Shown here: piece after piece, positions 1 through 7,184 of the stretch
How positions within the stretch are numbered: the first letter of the stretch is position 1
How the letters are laid out: the number at the start of each line of letters is the position of its first letter
NCBI RefSeq assembly: GCF_048323695.1
Contig: NZ_JBLWFT010000001.1
Span: 868,001-932,000 of the forward strand
Direction of reading: 5' to 3'
DNA: 64,000 nucleotides
Source of the DNA: Aquisalimonas sp007126095
Lineage (GTDB): Bacteria; Pseudomonadota; Gammaproteobacteria; Nitrococcales; Aquisalimonadaceae
Translations under genes and position numbers: made by a program
Notes under the pieces: generated by a model
The model's input: only the letters and a program-made list of their open reading frames with translations
Told to the model about the DNA's origin: nothing
Database searches by the model: none

Positions 1-155
1 TCCGGCACGAGCCCACGGGCTGCCGGCACTGAATGGTGCGACCGGAGCGTCGCGCGCGTCGCTGCGCGCAACGGGAGATGGTAGCAGCCTAGGCGCCGGA
101 CATCGCCACGACAAATGCATGGTTTCTATTCAATCGCATTCAACTCATGCATGTT

Positions 156-740
156 TCAGCGACGGCGGAAGGTGTCATGGCAGGCAAGACACTGGTGCCG
201 CACGCCGTTCAGCACTTCCGTAGCACGCGGCTCCCAGGCGTCGTTCTCATCGGCCGGGGACTGGGGCATTGCCCGCTGCAGATCGCGCGTCTGTGCGGCG
301 AAGTTGTCCACGTGCTCCTGGAACTGCTCCTGCTCCTCCCAGATACGCGCCAATGCGCCGGGTTCGTCCTCCCCGGTGGGCGTCTCCCGGTCGAACAGCG
401 CGGGGATATCCTGAGCGTGGCGCTCCAGGCCCTCGGCCAGCCTGGCGATGGTCTCCGGATCCACGGGGGCGTCATAGCGCAGCGCCATCTCCAGGGAGCG
501 GTAGTAGCCCGAGAGCAGCTGCATACGGTGGCGGCGGTGGCCCACGTAGGCGGCATCGGCATCCACGGCGTCCGGGTCCTCCATGGCCTCGCTGTAATCC
601 CCCCAGGGGCCGGGCATGCGGATCTCCACTTCCTCCGGATCGCTCACGGAGTGCCCATCGGCCAGCAGCGCCGGCGTGGCGGCGAACAGAATCGATACGG
701 CGAGCCGCGGGACCAGCGGTGTGCGTTGTGCTGTTGTCAT
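156..740 (-). CDS. Cytochrome c' (class II c-type cytochrome), periplasmic
   Basis: 194 residues. The N-terminus (MTTAQRTPLVPRL, then a short hydrophobic stretch ending near ALLADG) looks like a signal peptide. The single haem motif CLACH is at residues 184-188, almost at the C-terminus and followed by DTFRRR. This placement is typical of the four-helix-bundle cytochrome c' family, whose members bind NO or CO or carry electrons in the periplasm. The long middle part is helical and acidic. The ATG at 740 was chosen because GGGAGAG precedes it at good spacing; an upstream in-frame extension would have no signal peptide. It lies 14 bases after the porin stop, so both are probably in one transcript under the cobalamin riboswitch. 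The physiological role is inferred only. Confidence 0.85.
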   Translation of the reverse strand: MTTAQRTPLVPRLAVSILFAATPALLADGHSVSDPEEVEIRMPGPWGDYSEAMEDPDAVDADAAYVGHRRHRMQLLSGYYRSLEMALRYDAPVDPETIARLAEGLERHAQDIPALFDRETPTGEDEPGALARIWEEQEQFQEHVDNFAAQTRDLQRAMPQSPADENDAWEPRATEVLNGVRHQCLACHDTFRRR

Positions 741-754
741 GTCGGCTCTCCCTG

Positions 755-1954
755 TCAGAAATGCACCTGGTGCTGGACGTGGGCCTGCCAGTCCGAGGGC
801 TGGTCGCCGCCCCGGGTGCGGATCGCGAACACCTGCGTCTTCCAGGCATGGCGATCGTGGAAGGCCGTCCAGCCGGCGGACCATTCCCGCTGACCGCCGC
901 GCTCCGGCGCATCCGGCCGGTCGTCGTTGACGTCCCGCCGCAGCACCGAACGGCGCAACGCGATTTCCTGATCCACGACGGGCAGCGCCATCGCCAGTTC
1001 CGCCTCCCAGCCCTGGTCGTCGTAGCCGTTGCCCTCGTCCGGGCTGACGCGGCGCTGGAACGCGGCGGCCGTCCCGGTGACCGGGCCGAGGCTGGCGGCG
1101 ACGTCGACGGTGCCCGTGGCCCAGTCGGCGCGCTGATCCTCGGTGTCGACGTCACTATCCAGCGTCCAGTCACGCAGGTGGTTGTCGGCGGCGGCCATGC
1201 CGCCCACCCCGAAGGACAGCGCCGCGGGCTGACGGGTATTGCCCAGGGTGGACGTGTGCGACGGCACGGCGCCCACCGGCGCAAACGCGGCCCGGGTGGT
1301 CACGAGACCGCCGTCCGTGGAGGGTCGGTCATCGCCACGCCTGTCCAGACGACCGCGACCATCGAAGACGTTAACGCTGGCCTCCCAGCGTCCGTCTGCG
1401 GCACTGCCCAGCAGCCCCACCCCGGTGTCCCGCCCTTGGGGAATCTGGAAGTTGTTGGCCGCCACACCGATCTCGGTGAAGGTGCGATTGGGCCCGCCAA
1501 CGGACCGCGACAGGGCAAACGGCGCGGTGTACTGCCCCATGCGCAGCCCCCAGCTCTCACCGAGGGCATACTGCAGCCACAGGTCGCGCACGGAGGCGCT
1601 GCCGCCCACGTCCGTCTGCATGCGGAACGTGAGGCCGTAACCGGGGAGTTCGCCCCGGATATCCAGCCACGCGCGACGCAGCGAGGTCTCCGCTCGATGA
1701 TCACCGTCGTCGCGCCGATCGTACTCCAGACGCGGCTGCAGCAACCCGCCGAAGCTCAGGCTGCCGGCGTCGCCATCACTGCCCAGGGGAATCTCCCCGG
1801 CGCCGGCCGCGGTCACGCCGCAGGCGAGCATGGCGGACACGACGGCACCGCTCACGGTGGCGGTCGACCGCCTGCGGCGCGGCAGTTCATTACTGGATAA
1901 TCCGGTCATGGCCGGCCACCCGGCATACGCCGGTCGTGAATTCTTCTCGCGCAT
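755..1954 (-). CDS. Outer-membrane porin (phosphate-selective porin O/P-like beta-barrel)
   Basis: About 400 residues. After a basic stretch (RRRR) comes a hydrophobic signal segment ending near GVTAAGAG. The mature part has alternating polar/aromatic strands of a beta-barrel (e.g. LSFGGLLQPRLEYDRR, SLRRAWLDIRGELPGYGL, LWLQYALGESWGLRMGQY) and ends with the C-terminal Phe typical of outer-membrane proteins (HVQHQVHF). The strand pattern and the early RRAWLDIRG / GLRMGQ signatures resemble the OprP/OprO family. Start: ATG at 1954 has GAGGG five bases upstream; ATG at 1909 gives a more usual signal-peptide length and is a real alternative. It follows a cobalamin riboswitch and precedes a cytochrome c'. 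Transported substrate is unknown; cobalamin control raises corrinoid or metal uptake as a hypothesis only. Confidence 0.8.
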   Translation of the reverse strand: MREKNSRPAYAGWPAMTGLSSNELPRRRRSTATVSGAVVSAMLACGVTAAGAGEIPLGSDGDAGSLSFGGLLQPRLEYDRRDDGDHRAETSLRRAWLDIRGELPGYGLTFRMQTDVGGSASVRDLWLQYALGESWGLRMGQYTAPFALSRSVGGPNRTFTEIGVAANNFQIPQGRDTGVGLLGSAADGRWEASVNVFDGRGRLDRRGDDRPSTDGGLVTTRAAFAPVGAVPSHTSTLGNTRQPAALSFGVGGMAAADNHLRDWTLDSDVDTEDQRADWATGTVDVAASLGPVTGTAAAFQRRVSPDEGNGYDDQGWEAELAMALPVVDQEIALRRSVLRRDVNDDRPDAPERGGQREWSAGWTAFHDRHAWKTQVFAIRTRGGDQPSDWQAHVQHQVHF

Positions 1955-2137
1955 CATGGCCCTCACTGGCTTTGTTGGAATCGATCTTGTTGTAAGCGCA
2001 GGGAGACCCAGCCGTGGCTGGACAGGCCGTATGGCCCACAGGCAAGTGGTCGGGCAATGCAATTCCAGACGCGGCGAACGGGCCGGAACGACCTCACCCG
2101 AACCGCCCAACTCCCGTGGCGCGTTCGGTACACATCC

Positions 2138-2359
2138 GAGGCCGGTCTCCGGGCTTGCGGCGGCAGAACCTGCCAGCACATCCACGCCCTTCCCGGGCCC
2201 GTGAAGCCCAGTGGGTGGCGCCTGCCGGGAGCAAGCGCCGGGTGGACGGCATGAAACCGCTTACCGTTGCGGGAGCAGCGCCGGACTTGTCGCGCCTGTA
2301 TGGCGACGCACCGGCTTCCCGATTATCCCCGGCCACCAGGCTGGCGGCCGAAGCACCTC
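2138..2359 (-). promoter_or_regulatory. Cobalamin (B12) riboswitch upstream of the porin gene
   Basis: On the minus strand the classic elements occur in order. A GAGGTGC 5' end is followed by GGGAAGCCGGTGCG, GTCCGGCGCTGC, CCCGCAACGGTAAGCG, then CCACTGGG and CGGGAAGGGCG. The B12 box AAGCCCGGAGACCGGCC closes it (consensus AGYCAGGAGACCTGCC). The 5' GAGG can pair with CCTC at the 3' end to close P1. A sigma70-like promoter lies a few bases upstream of the 5' end, and the porin start is about 180 bases downstream. I see no U-tract terminator in between, so translational control or an unrecognised switch is likely. Confidence 0.88.
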
Positions 2360-2370
2360 AGAAGCGGTAG

Positions 2371-2399
2371 ACGGTATCGAACCGGGGTGGGAGGGTCAA
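2371..2399 (-). promoter_or_regulatory. Promoter for riboswitch-porin-cytochrome c' transcript
   Basis: On the minus strand TTGACC (2399-2394), a 17-base spacer and TACCGT (2376-2371) fit a sigma70 promoter. The predicted start near 2364 falls just before the riboswitch 5' end. Confidence 0.55.
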
Positions 2400-2434
2400 A
2401 CCAACACAAATGACAAGATTTCTTTCCCAATCTA

Positions 2435-2463
2435 TTGCGGGCGAATTCCTGACGGCCTATAGT
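2435..2463 (+). promoter_or_regulatory. Sigma70-type promoter for the hydrolase/dehydrogenase pair
   Basis: TTGCGG (2435-2440), a 17-base spacer and TATAGT (2458-2463) lie about 33 bases before the ATG at 2496. Confidence 0.6.
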
Positions 2464-2495
2464 CGGTCACGGTAGCCAAGCAAACGGACCGAATC

Positions 2496-3428
2496 ATGGA
2501 TCAGCCCCTCTACCACGTCCGCGATGAAACGCAGGATGCCGACGGCCCCACCACGATCACCCTCCGCACGCCCCGCGGCCACACTGTTGCGCTGCGGGTG
2601 TTCGAGGCGGAGACACCGCGCGCGGTGGTGATCATCGCCGGAGCCATGGGTGTGAGCCAACGCGCCTACGAGCGCTTCGCCCGCTTCCTCTGCGAGCACG
2701 GCCTGACCGCCATCACCTTCGACTACTTCGGCATCGGCGCCTCCCTGACCGGCCGCCTGCGCGACTGCAACGTCCAGGTCACGGACTGGGCCACCGAGGA
2801 CTGCGAGGCTGCGGTGCAGTTCGCCCTCGCCCGCTATCCCGGCACTCCGCTGACATGGCTCGGCCACAGCGTGGGCGGTCAGATCCTGGGCATGATCCCC
2901 AGCGCCAACCGCCTGGACCAGGCCGTCACCATTGCCTGCGGCAGCGGCTACTGGCGTTGGAACGCCACGCCGACCCGCCGCCGCGTGCTGGCGCTGTGGT
3001 ATGGAATCGCACCCGTGACCCTGGCCGCCCTGGGCTACTTCCCCGGCAACCGGCTCGGCATTGTCGGGGACCTGCCCGGCGGCGTGATGCGTCAGTGGCG
3101 GCGCTGGTGCCTGCACCCCGATTACGCCGTCGGCGCCGAAGGCAAGGCGATGGCCGACCAGTTCGACCGCCTGCGCGTGCCAATCACCGCGCTCACGTTC
3201 ACGGACGACGAAATGATGTCGCGCAAGGGCATCCAGGCCATGCACGCGTTCTACCCCAACGCACCGGTGCGGATGGTCGCGATCCGGCCGTCGGACATTG
3301 GCGAGGACAAGGTCGGCCATCTGGGCTGGTCCCGAGAGCGCTACCGCGACTCGATCTGGGCCGGCCAACTGCTGCCGCTGCTGGACCCAACCACCGAACC
3401 GGTCCGGGCATCAGCGCCGGCCCCGTGA
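2496..3428 (+). CDS. Alpha/beta hydrolase (predicted, COG4757-like)
   Basis: 310 residues with an alpha/beta-hydrolase fold. The segment RAVVIIAGAMGVSQRAYERF holds the oxyanion-hole strand-turn. FDYFGIGAS follows, and the nucleophile elbow GHSVGG has Ser as predicted nucleophile. A late His in KVGHLGWSRERY probably completes the triad. There is no signal peptide, so it is cytoplasmic. The family is often annotated as predicted hydrolase or lysophospholipase-like; the substrate is unknown. A good promoter lies upstream, and a zinc alcohol dehydrogenase begins 46 bases downstream, so the two may be co-expressed. Confidence 0.85.
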   Translation: MDQPLYHVRDETQDADGPTTITLRTPRGHTVALRVFEAETPRAVVIIAGAMGVSQRAYERFARFLCEHGLTAITFDYFGIGASLTGRLRDCNVQVTDWATEDCEAAVQFALARYPGTPLTWLGHSVGGQILGMIPSANRLDQAVTIACGSGYWRWNATPTRRRVLALWYGIAPVTLAALGYFPGNRLGIVGDLPGGVMRQWRRWCLHPDYAVGAEGKAMADQFDRLRVPITALTFTDDEMMSRKGIQAMHAFYPNAPVRMVAIRPSDIGEDKVGHLGWSRERYRDSIWAGQLLPLLDPTTEPVRASAPAP

Positions 3429-3474
3429 ATCTCTGCTAATCTGAAAACGCTGTGCGAACCTCTGGATACGGTTC

Positions 3475-4488
3475 ATGACGCGCCATCAGACCATGCAGGC
3501 CATGCGCCTCCACTCGGCGGGAGACCCGCTCCGTCAGGAGCACGTCCCGGTGCCTGAACCAGGACCAGGCCAGGTGCAGTTGCGCGTCCTTGCCTGCGGC
3601 GTCTGCCGCACGGATCTTCACGTGGTCGATGGTGAACTGCCTGATCCCCGCCTGCCCGTCATCCCGGGCCACGAGATCGTCGGCGAAGTGACCGACACAG
3701 GCGACGGGGTCACTGCCTTCAGCCCCGGCGACCAGGTCGGAGTGCCCTGGCTGGGCTGGACCTGCGGCAAGTGCGAGGCCTGTACAGCGGGGCGGGAGAA
3801 CCTCTGTGGCAACGCGCGATTCACCGGCTACACCCTGGACGGCGGTTACGCCGAGTACACGGTGGCCGATGCCCGCTACTGCTTCCCTGTCTCCGGCTAC
3901 GCACCCGCCGATGCCGCACCACTGTTGTGCGCCGGACTCATCGGCTACCGCTCCTGGCGTATCGCCGGCGGCGCGGAGCCACGGCGCCTTGGTATCTATG
4001 GCTTTGGCGCGGCGGCACACATCCTGGCGCAACTGGCGGTGTCGCGCGGCCAGCAGATCTATGCGTTCACCCGCCCCGGTGACGAGCAGGCGCAAGGATT
4101 CGCGCGCCGGCTGGGCGCGACCTGGGCGGGCGGCTCGGACGACGAGCCGCCGGAGCGGCTGGATGCGGCCATCCTCTTCGCGCCCATCGGCAGCCTGGTA
4201 CCGCGCGCCCTGGAGCACGTCCGACCGGGTGGTCGGGTCGTGAGTGGCGGCATTCACATGTCGGACATCCCGTCGTTCCCGTACCGGCTGCTCTGGGAGG
4301 AGCGCAGCATCCACTCGGTCGCCAACCTCACCCGCCAGGACGGCACCGAGTTCCTGGCGCTGGCGCCGGAGGTCCCCATCCGCACCGAGATCACCACGTA
4401 CCCGCTGGAACGCGCAAACGAGGCCCTGGCCGACCTCCGCGAGGGCCGCCTGACGGGAGCCGCCGTACTGGTTCCGCCCGCCGCGTAA
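3475..4488 (+). CDS. Zinc-dependent alcohol dehydrogenase (MDR superfamily)
   Basis: 337 residues, medium-chain dehydrogenase/reductase. The catalytic-zinc region CGVCRTDLH is near residue 42 and GHEIVGEV follows near 64. The structural-zinc lobe is CGKCEACTAGRENLC (four Cys, residues about 99-113). The nucleotide-binding segment is GIYGFGAAAHILAQLA, where the usual GxGxxG is altered to GFGAAA. It belongs with AdhP/AdhA-like NAD(P)-dependent alcohol dehydrogenases that convert primary alcohols and aldehydes. ATG 3475 was chosen; ATG at 3493 (MQAMRLH) is possible. Convergent with the GlxA-type regulator, with only 19 bases between them. Confidence 0.88.
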   Translation: MTRHQTMQAMRLHSAGDPLRQEHVPVPEPGPGQVQLRVLACGVCRTDLHVVDGELPDPRLPVIPGHEIVGEVTDTGDGVTAFSPGDQVGVPWLGWTCGKCEACTAGRENLCGNARFTGYTLDGGYAEYTVADARYCFPVSGYAPADAAPLLCAGLIGYRSWRIAGGAEPRRLGIYGFGAAAHILAQLAVSRGQQIYAFTRPGDEQAQGFARRLGATWAGGSDDEPPERLDAAILFAPIGSLVPRALEHVRPGGRVVSGGIHMSDIPSFPYRLLWEERSIHSVANLTRQDGTEFLALAPEVPIRTEITTYPLERANEALADLREGRLTGAAVLVPPAA

Positions 4489-4507
4489 ACGGCGTCATGG
4501 GGTCTTT

Positions 4508-5539
4508 TCAGACACCTCCGGGCGCCGCAAGGCGGCTGAACTTGCGTCGATACGCCGAGGGCGTCATACCGGTCTTGCGCCGAAAAAGACGGCGGAAGGA
4601 CGTTGGGTCTTCGTAACCCACCGCATGCCCGACCTCATCCACGGGCAATGTGGCGGCCTCCAGTTGCCGCTTGGCGTCCTCGATGCGCAGGGCGTGAACG
4701 TAGGCCATGGGCCGATAACCGGTCGCCGCCCGAAACCGTCGTGCGAAGGTCCGCGGTTTGAGCCCTGCGCGCTCGCTCATGCAGGTCACCGGGTTTGCGC
4801 AGTCCAGGTTGTCGGCGATCCATGCCTGGCTGTCGGCGATCACCGCATCAGCTGTTTGCGGCTGCACCACGGTCACCGCATAGGGCAGCTGTCCCTCCGC
4901 GTGCTCGGTGAACAGAAACACCTTGGCTGTCTGCAGCGCCTGTTCACGGCCCGCGAACCGTGCAATCAGGTACATGGCCAGTTCCTGCCAGGCACTGACC
5001 GCGCCGGCTGTAACGATGCGCTCGCCTTCTTCGGAAAGACAGAGCACCAGATCATCGCGGAGCCTCACGCGGGGATAATGACGGCGGATCAGCTCCCGAT
5101 AGCACCAGTGGCCGGCCGCCTCGCGGCCGTCCAGTAAACCCGCTTCTGCGAGAATCAGCGAGCCGGAACACACCGACGTGAGAAGTGCACCGTCGGCATG
5201 GATGCGTCTGAGCCACTCGATCTCGGCGCCGTAGCGTCCATGGGGCGGCTCATGCACTGGCTGATACATGTCGCAGACCACGACGCAGTCAGTGGACGCC
5301 ACGTCGGCCAGCGCACAGTCGGGTTCGATCATCATCCCCAGACCGCAGCGAAACGGCGTCGCGGCCACGGCAACCACGTTCACATCGAACAGTGGCCGAC
5401 CAGGCTTGCCGGTGGTGATCTCCGGGTAAATGGCGCCGGCGGTGCCAAGCACGTCAACCAGGCCATACAGTACCGACGGCGACGTCTCCGGCGCCGCCAG
5501 AAGAGAGATGTGAAGCGGTGGCTGGTCAGGCGCATGCAT
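4508..5539 (-). CDS. GlxA-family transcriptional regulator (DJ-1/PfpI-like domain plus AraC HTH)
   Basis: 343 residues. The N-terminal part (about 10-190) is a DJ-1/PfpI-like class I amidotransferase-type fold (LAAPETSPSVLYGLVDVLG ..., VCSGSLILAEAGLLDGREAA). The C-terminal 110 residues hold two helix-turn-helices of the AraC/XylS family (MSERAGLKPRTFARRFRAA, VGHAVGYEDPTSFRRLFRRK). Such proteins are usually activators of adjacent catabolic genes. It is divergent from the FAD oxidoreductase at 5676, which is the most likely target, and convergent with the alcohol dehydrogenase. No effector can be deduced. Confidence 0.88.
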   Translation of the reverse strand: MHAPDQPPLHISLLAAPETSPSVLYGLVDVLGTAGAIYPEITTGKPGRPLFDVNVVAVAATPFRCGLGMMIEPDCALADVASTDCVVVCDMYQPVHEPPHGRYGAEIEWLRRIHADGALLTSVCSGSLILAEAGLLDGREAAGHWCYRELIRRHYPRVRLRDDLVLCLSEEGERIVTAGAVSAWQELAMYLIARFAGREQALQTAKVFLFTEHAEGQLPYAVTVVQPQTADAVIADSQAWIADNLDCANPVTCMSERAGLKPRTFARRFRAATGYRPMAYVHALRIEDAKRQLEAATLPVDEVGHAVGYEDPTSFRRLFRRKTGMTPSAYRRKFSRLAAPGGV

Positions 5540-5590
5540 CGAATGACCCCGCCAGTGTCTGTTTTGCCCTGCTTGTGGTGGCTTTGCCTC

Positions 5591-5619
5591 TTACGGCAGA
5601 CCGATTCGCTTCCTAGGAT
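5591..5619 (+). promoter_or_regulatory. Candidate promoter for the FAD oxidoreductase
   Basis: TTACGG (5591-5596), a 17-base spacer and TAGGAT (5614-5619) lie in the 136-base gap between the divergent GlxA-type regulator and the oxidoreductase. The gene has a strong AGGAGG before ATG 5676. Confidence 0.45.
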
Positions 5620-5675
5620 CTATAGCACAGTGGCAGAACCTCTTCGGTCGGGCGGCAACGCCCAGGAGGCACGAC

Positions 5676-7115
5676 ATGAACACGGCACGGATCGACTCTC
5701 AGGACCTCATCGACGGAGCCATGGCCCCACTGTTCGAGACCCTGCAGGCGAGCTTCCGCGGCCAGCTGCTGCAGCCCGGGGATGCAGACTACGACACCGT
5801 GCGGCAGATCTGGAACGGCATGTACGACAAGCGGCCGGCCCTGATTGCGCACTGCGCCGGCACCGCGGACGTGATTGCGGCCGTCAATTTCGCCCGCGAT
5901 AGCGGTATGGTCACGGCCGTGCGCGGCGGCGGCCACAACTCCGCCGGCACGGGCTCCTGCGACGGTGGTCTCATGATCGACCTGTCCGCAATGCGGGCGG
6001 TTCACGTTGACCCGCTTGCGCGACGTGCCCGGGTGCAGGGTGGCGCCACCTGGGGCGATTTCGACCGTGAGGCCCAGGTCTACGGGCTTGCGACGCCCGG
6101 CGGCCTGATTTCGGACACGGGCGTGGGCGGGCTGACACTGGCCGGTGGCATGGGCTGGCTGCGGGGAAAGCACGGGCTGTCCCTGGACAACCTGGCGTCG
6201 GTGGAGATCGTCACCGCCGACGGCGTGCCGCGCACCGCCAGCGAGCACGAGAATCCGGAGCTGTTCTGGGGCGTGCGCGGCGGCGGCGGCAACTTCGGCG
6301 TGGTCACGTCATTCGAGTTCCAGCTCCACCCGGTCGGCCCCACGGTCATGCTGATCATGACCCTCTACCGGGCCTCGGATGCGGCCCGGGTGATGCGTGG
6401 CTGGCGGGATTTCGTGCAGACCGCCCCCGACGCGTTTCGGGGCTCCATGGTGGAAATATCCACCGTGGGTGAAGACCCGGACCTGCCGGAGTCCACGTGG
6501 GGCCAACCCGTCATCGCTGTGGGCGGTGTGTGGGCGGACGACGCGGCCGAAGGCGAACGCAGGCTGCAGCCCCTGCGCACGCTGGCCGCTCCCCTGGCGG
6601 ACATGTCCGGCCCCATGCCCTACTGCGAGATACAGCAGATCTTCGACGCGCAGGCCCCCAGGGGCGTCTACCGCGCGTACTACAAGTCGCTGCTGCTGAA
6701 TGAGCTCGACGACTCAGCCATCGATTCCATCACCGCGCGGGCACAGGAGCGGCCATCCCCCACTTCACTGTGCTCCGTCTGGGACCTGGGCGGTGCGGTC
6801 AAACGCATCCCCGCCGATGCCACCGCGTTCGGCGCCCGGGACATGAACTGGATGCTCAGCATCGACATGCTCTGGGAGAACGCAGCCGACGATGAGCGCA
6901 ATATCAACTGGGCGCGAGACTTCTGGGACGAGATGAATCAGCACTCGAGCGGCCGTGCCTACCTCAACTTTGCCGGCCTTGCGGATGAGGCCGCTACCCA
7001 GGCGCGGGCCAACCACGACGCCACCCACTATCAGCGCCTGGCCGCGCTGAAGGCAGCCTACGACCCGGGAAACCTGTTTCAACTGAACCAGAACATCAAA
7101 CCAGGCAGCGACTGA
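5676..7115 (+). CDS. FAD-linked oxidoreductase (PCMH-type FAD domain plus berberine-bridge C-terminus)
   Basis: 479 residues. The N-terminal FAD-binding PCMH domain includes VTAVRGGGHNSAGTGSC (the His is the usual covalent flavin site) and DTGVGGLTLAGGMGWLRGK. The C-terminal berberine-bridge-type segment is YLNFAGLAD ... YDPGNLFQLNQNIKP. Family members oxidise sugars, alcohols or secondary metabolites using O2; the substrate here is unknown. It is a paralogue of the oxidoreductase part of the ORF at 29106-33767, sharing nearly the same FAD motifs and the same C-terminal F(R/Q)LNQNI ending. It probably responds to the divergent GlxA-type regulator. Confidence 0.88.
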   Translation: MNTARIDSQDLIDGAMAPLFETLQASFRGQLLQPGDADYDTVRQIWNGMYDKRPALIAHCAGTADVIAAVNFARDSGMVTAVRGGGHNSAGTGSCDGGLMIDLSAMRAVHVDPLARRARVQGGATWGDFDREAQVYGLATPGGLISDTGVGGLTLAGGMGWLRGKHGLSLDNLASVEIVTADGVPRTASEHENPELFWGVRGGGGNFGVVTSFEFQLHPVGPTVMLIMTLYRASDAARVMRGWRDFVQTAPDAFRGSMVEISTVGEDPDLPESTWGQPVIAVGGVWADDAAEGERRLQPLRTLAAPLADMSGPMPYCEIQQIFDAQAPRGVYRAYYKSLLLNELDDSAIDSITARAQERPSPTSLCSVWDLGGAVKRIPADATAFGARDMNWMLSIDMLWENAADDERNINWARDFWDEMNQHSSGRAYLNFAGLADEAATQARANHDATHYQRLAALKAAYDPGNLFQLNQNIKPGSD

Positions 7116-7184
7116 CCGCCTTCGCTCGGCGAGGAATCCTCCTACACTGTATAGAGGAACCCGTGCCCTGTCGGAATTGCGTCC

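Noticed and set aside
116..152. Two ATGCAT sites near the left edge, like those at the lysR promoter
   Set aside because: Different spacing (31 bases), no adjacent regulator, and one lies at the end of the cytochrome c' gene; probably chance.
269..1900. Long plus-strand open frame opposite the porin gene
   Set aside because: Pro/Arg/Ala-rich translation without domains; antisense shadow of a gene with a riboswitch, signal peptide and beta-barrel pattern on the other strand.
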